Counted from the first letter of the stretch, positions 8,686 through 18,371 are shown. The stretch: DNA of 18,372 bases from Pleurotus djamor (GCA_029747585.1 JAPEVF010000892.1:1-18372), one strand, 5' to 3'. Notes: generated by a model not told the origin, from the letters alone. Made by a program: numbers and translations.

Positions 8686-9240
8686 AGGTGTAGGCAGATG
8701 GGGACGAGTAGGTGTATTCGAGGCCGTTGGTGAGGCCTCGAGAGCTGAAACCTGCCGAAGAAAGTAAGTGAGTCTGCACCAAATTAGGAACAAAGTCATG
8801 ACTCACCGAAATGACCCTTTCAGAACTCAGGGACATTGACTTCGAGGACAGGAAGATGAGGAGGTGTAGGCAGATGGGGATGAGTGAGGTTCAATGAGTT
8901 GAAGCCTGCCGAAGAAAGTAAGTGAGTATCCAAATTGGGAATGGGGTCAAGAACTCACCGAAATAATCCTTTCAAAATCCAGGGACCTCGGTTTCAAGCG
9001 CACGAAGATGAAGTGACATGGACTGGAGGTGTAGGCAGATGGGGATGAGTGAGTGCGTGAGTCGAAGCCGAGGAGTGTGAGATCAGGAACCCTAATCTCG
9101 GGGGAACGGAAGAAATCTAGTCAGGGTGTCGGCGAGGAATTAGGTGAGTTCTTCGGTGACGTTTGGGATAAAATAAACATTACTTACCGTAATCGCCAGA
9201 ATGTGATCGGTCGGGCGAAAGTAGACGATGCAGCGGACAT
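8686..9240 (-). repeat. Second array: three ~170-bp exon-intron units plus a possible first exon
   Basis: AGGTGTAGGCAGATGGGGA starts at 8686, 8862 and 9027, steps of 176 and 165 bp. On the minus strand the units carry TCCCCATCTGCCTACACCTC, then a short exon-like tail ending in TTTCG. An intron-like segment follows in the first two, with donor GTGAGT (8806, 8958), an ACTTAC branch-like site and a TCGGCAG end. At the upstream edge a 53-nt segment, 9240-9188, could be a first exon (MSAASSTFARPITFWRL) with donor GTAAGT at 9187; splicing to TTAG near 9081 would stay open to 8959. The next junction runs into a stop, so the array is not translatable as it stands. It may be the 5' part of the gene that became the larger array. 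Confidence 0.6.
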
Positions 9241-9711
9241 TTTGAGGAGGATAACGAGAAGATATTTGTTGGCCGAGAAAAGAAACGGAGAAGGGGATTG
9301 AGAGATCGTAATGAAGGTGAGTTCCGATTCAAAGTTGGAGGCAGCAAGGGCGAGTTGAATTGGGTTTGGCTGTTGTGAGGCAGGAATGTGCCAATACGTT
9401 TGGGAGGACATCGCGGTGATGGCTGATGGATCCTTGAGACCGAGAGGTCCAGGAAGTAATGTGAGTAGACGGAGAGCGGCGGCCACGTCCATCCAGAGAC
9501 CTGACGCGGACGTCTCGTTGTCGATTCGGTGTGCACCCCGCCCCAACTTGGAGACGGGGCGTTACTGACAGTTCGGGCATCGATTGAAGGGCTGGAGAAA
9601 CAGATCGCTGCGCGCATCGTTTAGACGTGGAGCGATCAAGCGTTGGGGGCATCTCTGGTTCTGCGAGGGCGGCCTGAGTGGGCTACTGTAGAGTTGATCA
9701 ACAGACTTGTC
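9241..9711. other. Spacer between the arrays and the transposon
   Basis: Minus-strand open frames (9180-9617, 9184-9546, 9329-9652) overlap one another and show no domain, conserved motif or splice structure. I see no convincing feature. It may be promoter sequence of the decayed array gene. Confidence 0.4.
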
Positions 9712-12700
9712 GGCGTCGCGATCAACAAAACCGATCACGAGGTATCACGGGATCAGGAGGCTTCAGGAGGTTTCGTTAAAGTCGAATTATTACTTTGATT
9801 CCTTGTTTTAAGACCGCACGACACACAGCGCGAGTCTCTTCAGCTTTCCATCATGATCTTCACGTGCTACTGCTTGTAGCCCAGGGATTATTGGAGGAAT
9901 TTAAACTATGTATTCAGCACATTGAGTATACTATCTATCGCCGGGCACGGAGGAACATATCTGCGTCTAATGTATCTACGAGAAAAAANTTCACCTTCGG
10001 TGTCGAAGTCGGGACACACCAGCGCACCACGAACAATGGAATCCAGAAAGATAAGCTCTGTGTCCTTGCGAGATGATGCTCGGAGGCGAAGAAGTTCCAA
10101 GTCAGCATCATAGTCACAGCCAGCCTCAACCGAGGTATACGGCAGGATTAGGGCCACATCATATGATGTACCATTAAAAAAAANTGGTGATGATAGCCAG
10201 CAGCTGCGCAACAGTATGATTTTGGAGAGTGGGAGCTTGCGAAGGAACCGTAATGGCGTTGGCGGTTTGGATAATGATATGATCGTAACGTGGAGAGCCA
10301 TGGAAGCTGGGATTACAACGGATGAAATCTGTTTCTTGACGCCAGTCTACGCATGACTCATAGTTGACATCCACACGCGTTGCTGAGACAATCTAGTAAC
10401 ACAAATCAACGTGTGAGCAAATCAATATCACTCTGAAGTTTGGAGATACTGACCTTAATATCCCGATTATGTGGCGATTTGAAAATGCGGGGATCTATTG
10501 GCCCTGTTGACGGAGGATATGTGCCAAAGAAGCGTTGAAGCTTCCGAGGAAAATGCTGAAACGCCTTATCCTGCTTGTTCAATTCAATATAATCAGCAAG
10601 ATTTACTTGCTTCCGCATTTTCGACCGGATAAGATAGTGTGACGAAGGGGGATCGTCAAGACTGTTGTCGTCCTCTAGGTGATCCTGAAGTTGAGGAGGG
10701 CGTATCCCTCGAAAGACATAGTCAAACATGGCCAGGTCGTCTTTCATGAAGGCGGCTAGATGACAAATGTGGTCAATGTTGAGAATCTGGCCGTTTACCC
10801 ATTAGATAGGAACACTGGATTACAAATGACGATAAAGCAAACCTGGGGGGCAACATTCTTGAAGTTTGTACGGATGCGATAGGTTATCTTGTGGGGTCCA
10901 TGAGCTTTTTCATTGACCTTGGTATTGTAGTTGCGAGTAACGCCTTTAAGGCGGATATCATCGAATAAATGGGTTATAAGATGATTTTTGGGGAAGTTCC
11001 AGTCCTTGGTAAGCTCATCGTCATCACCGACGAGTTCTTGATATGCCTAAAACCAATTCTAAGATATAGGGAATAGCTTGCTAAGATAAAGACAGACCTT
11101 TAGATTGCTTGAATATTTGTCCACCTCATTCTCTCCAGCATAGAGGGTAGTAGTTGTATGGACTTCCAACCCAGCATACATCCGGATATTGATATAACTG
11201 CGCATGCATTTGAGAAGTGCATACCCAGCTGGATCGGCCTCCTTGGTAAGGATGTTCAAGCTGGCAAAGATGATGAGCTATCAATGGTAATTAGCGGTCA
11301 GCTATAAGTAGTCGGGAATACGAGACTCTGAAGACCTTGGATATGTCTTCCATCTTTGAGCCATCATTGAATTCGATGTTACTGATTGCGAAGAAGTGAT
11401 TCAGGTTTCGCCACCGTGGTATTGAGTCGATTCTAGTCAATATGTTAGGGCTACCATGGCTAGAGCATATAATTGAAACATACTGAGTATCCAATTTCTT
11501 TGATGGCTTACGACCAAGGGCATCAATGTGTGCGATGATTTGCTTGAAAAAATGATAACCAAAAANGCCCCGAATCAAGGGTATGGAGGCAGTCAAACGA
11601 TACACTCAAGTAGGGATCGGAGTTGTTGATATCCCAGAATGCATTCTAGGTGAAGCAGTTAGCTAGATGGTTACGCCTCAGGACATCATTGAGTTCGCAT
11701 AATTACGTACCGAAACACGGCGAAGCCCATGCTCCTTGAGAAGCTGGTTTCCAGCTTTGAGAGTTGACATAGCCAATGCCTCCTCGTAAATCCCTCGCAT
11801 TGCATCTTGATATCGACGCGGAAATTTACAAGTATGATCTGCTTGATGATCATGTGGCACAAGACAGACAGGACATGGAAACAGCGCCTTAGTCCCCCTT
11901 GTCAATGACATGATTGATCTGTTTCCAATATCTCATCAGCATGCGAAATTACAAACAACGTGAAGACGTACACTTCCTCGAAATCTGCAGACTTGATGGG
12001 GATGCCTGGATATAAACAGCGACGGACCAGGTCTCCACAGGTAACCACAGCACCAAAGTGCGATGGATGAACAAGGCTCCGAAGGATGATCCTCATCGCT
12101 TCATGGTAGACCATTGCCTTGAGTGTCACCCATTTTGGTGTTCCTGTCTCCACAGGATCCTCATAAATCTATCACGATACGAGACTGAGCAAATCAAAAC
12201 ATCACAGGAGGCTATAGTCCAACGCACGACTGGAAGCCACCCAACAAGAACACCTCCACCAAATCCTTCGCCATTACGGATGTGAACGGGAAGGTTCCCA
12301 ATTCTTGCGATGACAGGATACCCTTTCTCAGTTCCAAACGTTGAGAGTCGGGTCTTATCAGCATACAGAATGATGACGATAGGTTTCCCATCCCCGGGGA
12401 GTGATGACTAGAAACATGTGAGCAGATTCTACTATAGCGCCATATCTTGCGTACTTGAAACTCCCAGCAAAGATTCCCGGTCAGAGGATCATGGTAGAAT
12501 CGCTCCCAGCTTGCTCCATTGAACTTGTAAAGTTTCTTCGCATCCCATTGGAAGTGAGGAGCAAGGCGAGGATCTTGTACCACCTTGAGAATCCAGTCCC
12601 AGATCGACCGAAACCAGACAGTGAATTCCAGTGTGTTGCCCTTGTATTCTTTCGTGATCTTCTCAGATTCAAACTAATAGCGCGCGGAGATAACTTAGAT

Positions 12701-14103
12701 ATAAACATTACACTACCAATATTCAACAGTTAGACATACCGCTGGGAGCTTATGGGACGCTAGCTTCCATATCTCCATCATCTCTTTGTACGACTTCAGA
12801 GTCAACTCGCCGCGATGATCCCCAGATACACCCCTCGTAAGGTCAAGGAGTTGATCAACGGTTGACGCTGATAGCGATCCTTCAACCGCCACGGTAGCGA
12901 ACTCGAAATCACGTCGGGTGCGGAAAGGACGCCAAGGCTCCTCGCTCGAAACGAAGGGGACAAAGGGAACCTTTTGTTCGTAATCTTCGAAATGATGGAT
13001 TTCGGTTGGGCGGTTACTTGATGGATGGTAACGAATTCGGATGTCGTCTTTGCGTGGCGGCGAAGCTCCAACATTTGCTAATAGACATAGCCAATATAAG
13101 CACGAAAACATAAACGAAGACTGACATACCATCACAGTGGCCATCAGAGTTATCGGATGATGCATCTGACGACGAGTCGCTGAGTGATGCGCTGCGACTA
13201 CGAGAGGAGTTGGCGGTGGCGATTCCTTCGATAGGTTCAGGGGGCAAGTTGGCCCAGGAGTTGGTTTCTGGTTCATCAACGTTGTGGAAGTGCTGAAGAG
13301 GCGGTCGTCCCCGATCGGTCAATCGTTGACCAGCGAGTAGGGGAGGGGTGTCAAATCCTGTCGTTGCTATACATGGTCATCAGTCAGTGCACTCCCATAG
13401 ACGTGACGAGTTTTGATGATCTCGAACCGAACGAACCTTGTTCCTCAATGATCGGAGTCTGCAGAGTTGCTGGGCCGGGGCGTTCCTCCCTCAATTGACT
13501 GACAAACGCAGCGTCATTCAGGCGTTCTGCATTAACTTCCTGGCACTTCCGAAGATGGTTGGTGAGCCCAGCGGACTTGGTGAAAGACCTGGAGCACAGA
13601 ACGCAGGAAAAAGGTAGGCCCGGGGTGTCGCTGCTCGGTGGAAGGGGCTTCTTTGGCGGCATAGGTTGCGTATTGACGACGGAAGGACAGAGAAAAGATG
13701 AGAGAATGGCGGCAAGGGAAATGAACCAGAAACCTGAGAATAGAAGGTGTTGTTTCACAGCGTTGGTCATCCAATCGGATACAACGATGATTCACACACC
13801 TGAGAACTGATGGATGAATCATTGACAGCGTCACATGAGTCCTGCCTATCACCGACGACATTCCTTGGCGAGATTTTTGGCGTTGCGTTGAACCAAACAT
13901 CCAACGCACGGAGCGTCGTATAAACCTGATCAGCCTCGATCAGACGCCGGTGAAGGTGATCAGCTCATTGTTGCCTGATATGGTATTCTCAGGGTCAGCC
14001 CAGAGGGATCAGCGGGACACTCTGGTCATCATAGATCATAATTATGATTAGATAAAGATCAGGCGCTAATCATCCATAATCATCGGCAATCCTGATAGAC
14101 GCC
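9712..14103 (-). mobile_element. Plavaka DNA transposon, approximate limits
   Basis: The limits are tentative. Inside the left limit, GGCGTC at 9712 is followed by GATCA and CCGAT. Reading inward from 14103 on the other strand, GGCGTCTATCA is followed by CCGAT. These could be short imperfect terminal inverted repeats of a CACTA-related element. Five GATCAG words lie between 13928 and 14062 and one at 9751, as expected of subterminal repeats. No matching 3-bp target duplication is visible at these exact limits, so the true ends may differ by some tens of bases. The inferred length of about 4.4 kb would hold one transposase gene and short flanks. Confidence 0.5.
9935..13662 (-). CDS. Plavaka-family transposase, about 1011 aa, 13 exons
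   Basis: Exons: 13662-13437, 13366-13130, 13077-12740, 12673-12455, 12407-12228, 12168-11972, 11918-11711, 11645-11484, 11432-11336, 11277-11098, 11046-10843, 10786-10454, 10392-9935. Introns are about 48-85 nt with GT-AG ends and matching phases. Features in order: C2HC finger CVLC...HLRKC (residues 20-40); Ser-rich linker; PWRPFRTRRDFEF; WILKVVQDPRLAPHFQWDA; IVIILYADKT with Asp357; GYPVIARIGNLPVHIRNGEG; VVTCGDLVRRC with Asp446; CPVC (481-484); NAFWDINNSDPYLSVSFDCL; DSIPRWRNLNHF; NFPKNHLITHLFDDI; TRNYNTKVNEKAHGP; VDWRQ and FIRCNPSFHG. These are hallmark blocks of Plavaka transposases, CACTA-related cut-and-paste enzymes acting on DNA in the nucleus. N characters at 11566, 10184 and 9989 each shift the frame by one; ignoring them leaves it open. 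ATG 13662 (MPPKK) is preferred over 13770. Confidence 0.93.
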
Positions 14104-14134
14104 ACTGCAGGTTTTCCGACATAAAGGATGCTAT
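13663..14134. other. Transposon 5' flank and spacer with GATCAG repeats
   Basis: This stretch lies upstream of the transposase start. GATCAG occurs at 13928, 13938, 13958, 14007 and 14057. A 14-bp palindrome, ATCATAATTATGAT, lies at 14035-14048. The minus-strand frame continues upstream to an ATG at 13770, probably by chance. The transposase promoter is expected here but no clear TATA is seen. Confidence 0.5.
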
Positions 14135-16097
14135 CTAGGATGTAGCCACATTAATAGCATCCAGGTCAAATTCGTCCTCAAATGGCACCACTTCAACATC
14201 TAGTGAGGGCATGTTATTTCTGTAGATGGGATTAGTTTGCTTGAGGAATGGATGAATAGCATGGGTAGCGTACGTTGCTCTTTGATAGAGCACCCTCAGT
14301 ATGTTAGAGAATGCACCTGGGGCTTTGGCTTTTAATCCTTCCACAGACGCCTTCATTTTTAGGTATCTATAAGGAAAGGTTTAGGTAGGGCATAGGATAA
14401 GAGGCAGATGACTTGCATTGGTTTACCAACAAAAATGGACATGTTTCCATCCGCTTGTGCTCCATTGGACCACTTCTTGAGGGACGTATAAGCAAATGCC
14501 AATGCAGCAATAAGAACACCCTCCAGCACCATCTCGCTTTCATGCATCTCCTTGTAAGCCACACCATCAGCAGATTTACTTTTACCAAACCACTGAACTC
14601 TTATTATCTCTGAGATCGCAGGATGAGTGAATGGTTCAGAAAGGTCAACTGAGGATCTCTATGTTATAGAGCAATGGTGAGCATATGGTTCAAAGCGAAA
14701 GTATGGTTCCCTACCTCCGGTTCTTCAGTGTCGTATTGAAAGGACTTGTTATGAAACCTATTCTTCGTGGTCAACCAGGCAACAGTGGCCTTTATTTTGG
14801 GCTTGGACTCAGAGTGTTATCACTGAGGTGGTAATGAGCAGGGACTAGAGAGTCGGCCACCTTCAACTCGCTTCGCAGATTATATGTACTTTGCCAAACC
14901 TAAGGGAAAATTAAATGACAAGCATAGGAATCAGCGGGGAACTTGCTTACATAGGTTTTCAACTTCATGATTCTCAATTGCTTCTGCGCCTTTGCTTCCG
15001 TAGTGTCTCCAGGATTTATCCTAAAATAATCCCAAGCTTCAGCAACCTCCCCTTGCAAGGGATAGTGCGTCTGAAGATAGGCTTCCAGAACATCCTCCAC
15101 TATCTTTGTCTTGCAATCAGGGTACAAAGTAGATGATGCTAGAAAGTATCTCATCCTAGCACGAACACCTTCAACAAATGAGTGGGTGGTACTGGGAAAT
15201 TCAGAAAAGGAAACCTTGGACGCTGATTGGCCATCCTGGTCCTCATCCTCGTTGGGAAGAACCCGGATTTTCAACTTGCTTTTCCGAGAGGAGGCTTCTG
15301 GCTCAGAAGTGGCAGAAGTGGATGATGCCGGTTTAGTTCTCAAAGCCATAGATGATTGATCTCTGGACGACTGTGGCACAGTGTCAGTTATGAGATGCTG
15401 GGGTGAATGGAAAGCACATACCAAAGCCTCCTTTGGTTCCATATCTCCCAATGCCTTTCCATGTCGAGGTTCTTGAAGGTCCACCTGCAGAGGTCTAGTA
15501 CATGGAATCAAAAGGGCACAGATAGAATAAGACACACCACAGCTTTCTTTGACTTGTCAGGCTTGGAGGCCATTGTTGGAATTGACGTCTCACCCAATCC
15601 ATTAACTCAATGCCACCAGAGGACACAGAGAACTCACTGAAGTACCTTTCCCCTTAATATTGGATGCCTTGGACTTAACCTTCACTGGTTTATGGTCATC
15701 ATCATCCTGGAAAACTTTCAGCTGTGAAGGAAATATAAAAGGCAATCACGTACATCCATCCCAGTATCCAGACCAGACTCCCTCTGCATTGACAAATGGG
15801 TCTCAACCTTTCTCCTGACCTCTGAAAGTTATAGTAAGATTGATAGTAGGACTTCAGTGAAAAGCCGTAACCTTGGTTGTGTTGTTCGCGCTTCTTGACT
15901 TCCTGAGCGGCTTTGACTTTTCTGCGAGTCTTCGGAGTCATTGGTTCCTGCCTCTCTGCCTTGGATGAAACAGAAACCTTGGCCTTGGCGTGCTTCACTT
16001 TCTTAGGAGGGGTTTCGCAAATGTTCTCCTCATGGGGAGGCTTTCGTTTTCCTAGCTTTGCAGTGCGCCTAGGTTTGTCCTCGACATCTGAGTCCAT
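14135..16097 (-). CDS. DUF6532-like protein, 508 aa, 10 exons
   Basis: Exons: 16097-15872, 15821-15754, 15721-15646, 15605-15538, 15484-15422, 15370-14951, 14899-14861, 14807-14715, 14658-14417, 14366-14135; coding length 1527 nt. The N-terminal 200 residues are basic and disordered, rich in Lys, Arg and Ser (KPRRTAKLGKRKP, TPKTRRKVKA, ASSRKSKLKI), suggesting a nuclear or chromatin-associated protein. The C-terminal part is globular: VEGVRARMRYFLASSTLYPD, EAWDYFRINPGDT, IKATVAWLTTKNRFHN, FTHPAISEIIRVQWFG, MVLEGVLIAALAFAYTSLKK, then an acidic tail. The order (WL..F, HPAI..I, a hydrophobic A..A helix, KKWSNG) recalls the DUF6532 domain of Agaricomycetes; this is by eye only. Introns 2 and 3 are short (32 and 40 nt) and need confirmation. 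The acceptor of intron 7 could also be at 14802. The last intron begins GC. Function unknown. Confidence 0.8.
14367..14416 (-). other. Apparent GC-AG intron
   Basis: The last intron of the 508-aa gene is best read as GCAAGTCATC...CTTATAG (14416-14367, 50 nt). The GT two bases further in (14412) would give a phase-0 junction that runs into a stop after about 20 codons. The GC donor gives phase 2 and joins VGKP directly to YLKMKASVEG in the long open frame. GCAAGT is the strong consensus of GC donors. Confidence 0.7.
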
Positions 16098-16473
16098 CAG
16101 GAAAAATAGTTTTTGGTAAAAGCTTATCAAAGTTTGTTCGCAACCCAGTGCTCACATTCAAAGACAAAAAAGTGTTTTCAGGCGCACTTATTAGCTTACA
16201 ATATCTTTCATCTTTAGTATAAGTAAGTCATCTATCTTTGCTATCTTTTCATGTCTTTCAGTTGTACAATAAAATCAACCGGTATTTTTCGTAGCTTTCA
16301 GTTGCTTTCAATGGCTTTCGGTCATAGCGGCGGAGGAACAGTACTACTGAAATCCATCCGACTTTCTTTCTCATACTCTGACCTTGATATAACTTTCTTT
16401 CTATGCTTTTCTTCGAATTTATTTCTTTCTCCCCAGCGTAGACGGTGTTCTTTCAACTTTGTATGTTTGCGAT

Positions 16474-16492
16474 AAACTCGGCAACCGAGTTT
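16474..16492. terminator. 8-bp hairpin downstream of the coiled-coil gene
   Basis: AAACTCGG (16474-16481) and CCGAGTTT (16485-16492) form a perfect stem with a 3-nt loop, about 85 nt past the stop at 16577. It could mark the 3' end of that transcript or be a dyad binding site upstream of the next gene. Fungal pol II termination does not depend on hairpins, so the label is tentative. Confidence 0.3.
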
Positions 16493-16501
16493 GGAAGGTT
16501 A

Positions 16502-16509
16502 TGACGTCA
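16502..16509. promoter_or_regulatory. Perfect CRE/ATF palindrome TGACGTCA
   Basis: TGACGTCA is the full consensus for ATF/CREB-type bZIP factors, which in fungi act in stress and cAMP responses. It lies about 405 bp upstream of the 508-aa gene start and just beyond the 3' end of the coiled-coil gene, in the only long spacer here. One 8-bp match can arise by chance; location is the main support. Confidence 0.4.
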
Positions 16510-16576
16510 TTTTCATGGTTCTGCAACCAACTCAAAAATGCTGACTTATACCGAATCATGAGTTTACTACTACGGT

Positions 16577-17284
16577 TTACAGATCACTAGTTACTTTCCT
16601 AAGGTCAACACCATAGACTTCTGATAGCGATACTAATGTCCGCATGAGATCAGCCTTGGGAATACTGCGCCCCACTCCTTCTCTCCATACATAGTTTACC
16701 TCCGCCTCTGACCAACGCGATTCAGAGGCATGGCTTGCCCACTCTTGAACGCACTTCTTTATTATTCAGACATGACACTGTACATGAGATCTAACAGTTA
16801 CTTACCATGGAATCCCTTTCATATTTGGCTTTTGACCTCAAATCGTCGACATGATTGGGAGAAACCCGATCTTCTTTGGGCACAGCTAACTCATTGAAGA
16901 GAGCAGCCGATGTATTCATCTGAAAGGAGGCATACGTATTTGTCTAGCGATCACAGGTTTGAATGGACACATGCCACTCACCAATTTCCAGAAGCATATG
17001 TCGCGTTGAAGCCGATGACTGGCTGCCTGCCACCCTCGGTTTTGATCTTCGAGCTCAGCGTTGCGAGCTACCAACTCCCNGTTTCGGGTTCGGAACGAGT
17101 TGTTTCCGACTTTCAAGGAGCGGTTTGCGGCTTTCAAATTCTTGTACCGCTGGCGCAACGACAGCCCACTCTTCATCGCTGGGTTTTGCTTGAGAGAACG
17201 TCGCAGCTTCGTGAGAACAGAATTCTTTTGAATCCTCAGGTGCATAAGGTGGGCTCGATAAACTCTTTCCCTGAGATTCATCAT
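16577..17284 (-). CDS. Coiled-coil protein, 198 aa, 3 exons
   Basis: Exons 17284-16982, 16919-16806 and 16756-16577 (597 nt) are joined by introns of 62 and 49 nt, both phase 0. The first has GTGAGT and TTTCAG. The second has GTAAGT and a weak acceptor (AATAAAG; 3 nt further is also in frame). Residues 50-98 are regular heptads with Leu, Phe or Trp at the first position, and five successive heptads have Asn at the fifth (LKAANRS, LKVGNNS, FRTRNxE, LVARNAE, LEDQNRG), a strong sign of a parallel coiled coil and that this frame is coding. The C-terminal part (RWSEAEVNYVWREGVGRSIP, KADLMRTLVSLSEVYGVDL) looks like a small helical domain I do not recognise. The N at 17080 falls in codon 69 and does not shift this frame. 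The start lies only 115 bp from the stop of the next gene upstream. Confidence 0.72.
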
Positions 17285-17399
17285 GATGGTGGTATAAAAC
17301 TCTGGAGGTTGACGGCGAGGGAGTCGGCTGTATGTGTGGGACTGTGTGCGTGGGAGGCAAACATTGGTTTGTGCGAATGTTGAGANGCGTCGCGTAAAT

Positions 17400-18371
17400 C
17401 TAAAAACATGTAAAGTCTAAAACACGAAGCACATGGCCCTCAGGAGGGAGGCAAGCTGAAAGCCGAGTTTGCGAGTTTGATAAGCAAGAGAAGCATACAA
17501 GTGATGAGAGAAATTACAAAGATTCGTCAAGAACCAGCATCTTACCCGTCCACCTCCTTCTATCCCTCACTTCCTGGCCTTCATCAGCGGGGGGCCACAA
17601 CCTATCCACAGGCGGTACCATGATTGGGGTTGAGCTCTGCTGCATGCCTCCATCCCTCGTCCACACAGTCGACCACATCGTGGACGACACGAATTCCTGA
17701 ACTTCAAATCGTTTCAGAGTATCATTACCTGGTTTATCAGGAACGATATTCTGGAATTCTTCCAGCGTGATGGGTTCCATGGTATTGGGATGGTTGCAGA
17801 TGAGCAGGAGAGAAGAGGGGGCAGGAACAGCCCGCAACGCCAGCATCAATTCCTGAGAGGGAGAGTGTTAAATCTGCGACGTCTGACGGATAATCAAACT
17901 AAATACCTCATTATGATGTCTCCTCATAAGACATTCCCATTCCATGTACTGAATGCCATCCAGAGAGGACAACAGATTGATGATCCAACGCCGAGTCCAA
18001 AAAAAACCATAGAACCCAATGTGGACGATGTTTGAAAACAAGGAGCGGTCGAAGTCGAAGGTGTGGTCGCAGCTACTCTGCCCAGGGGAGTGCATGATGT
18101 GCTTCTGGAAGCAGAGGTGGGTGACGTTGGGAGCGACTGCGAGGAAGTGAAGCGCTAGGCATGGGGGGCAAGAGAGTCGTCTGAGGGATGGGAGTTTAGA
18201 CGAGCATGGCTCCTTATAGTGCAGCATTCCTGTCTCAGAATGTTGGTGCTCCTTGCAATGAATCGCGAACCAGCAGGTTCGGACGCGAAGTTCCTCTAGC
18301 TTCTGCCAGGCAGCGAACGGTATGAAGGGGATGCTAAAGGTATGAGTATCGCTTAGTAGAACTGGGAGATA
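17400..18371 (-). CDS. F-box/LRR-like protein, 3' part (275 aa visible)
   Basis: The visible exons are 18371-17907, 17852-17546 and 17455-17400, joined by introns of 54 nt (GTATTT to CTCAG, phase 0) and 90 nt (GTAAGA to TTCAG, phase 1). The frame is open to the window edge, so the N-terminus lies outside. The sequence has leucine-rich-repeat character: AAWQKLEELRVRTCW, LPSLRRLSCPPCLALHFL, VAPNVTHLCFQK, FSNIVHIGFYG, RRWIINLLSSLDGIQYMEWE. This is followed by LLLICNHPNTMEPITLEEFQ and a C-terminal block with FVSSTMWSTVW and DRRRWTG, ending PPEGHVLRVLDFTCF. Basidiomycete genomes contain many F-box proteins with such LRRs; the F-box itself, expected near the N-terminus, cannot be seen. If correct, it would recruit substrates to an SCF ubiquitin ligase. 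Substrate unknown. Confidence 0.72.

Larger units (their letters stand above)
16098..16576. promoter_or_regulatory. Intergenic region with CTTTC motifs
   Basis: This lies between the stop of the coiled-coil gene and the start of the 508-aa gene, both minus strand. CTTTC or its variants occur more than ten times from about 16205 to 16455 on the plus strand, giving GAAAG in the direction of the downstream gene. Such polypurine/polypyrimidine runs are common in fungal promoters. No clear TATA is visible near the ATG. Confidence 0.4.

Noticed and set aside
8469..8733. Plus-strand frames at 8469-8733
   Set aside because: No domain and no continuity beyond the window of the repeat; low likelihood of coding.
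5691..9180. CRISPR-like array
   Set aside because: The units are about 170-450 bp, diverged, contain spliceosomal signals and lie in fungal DNA.
13384..13770. Upstream ATG at 13770 as the transposase start
   Set aside because: The added 36 residues are hydrophobic, signal-like and unlike the family; MPPKK at 13662 directly before the zinc finger is the expected start.
1141..14103. A confirmed 13-kb composite transposon
   Set aside because: Only one 10/11 inverted word and similar subterminal words support it; no target duplication is visible. Kept as a hypothesis in the findings only.
17055..17360. 101-aa frame (MPPTHTV) overlapping the coiled-coil exon
   Set aside because: It competes with the frame that has regular heptads and joins two further exons in phase. 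It would be linked only if the N at 17080 were not a real base.
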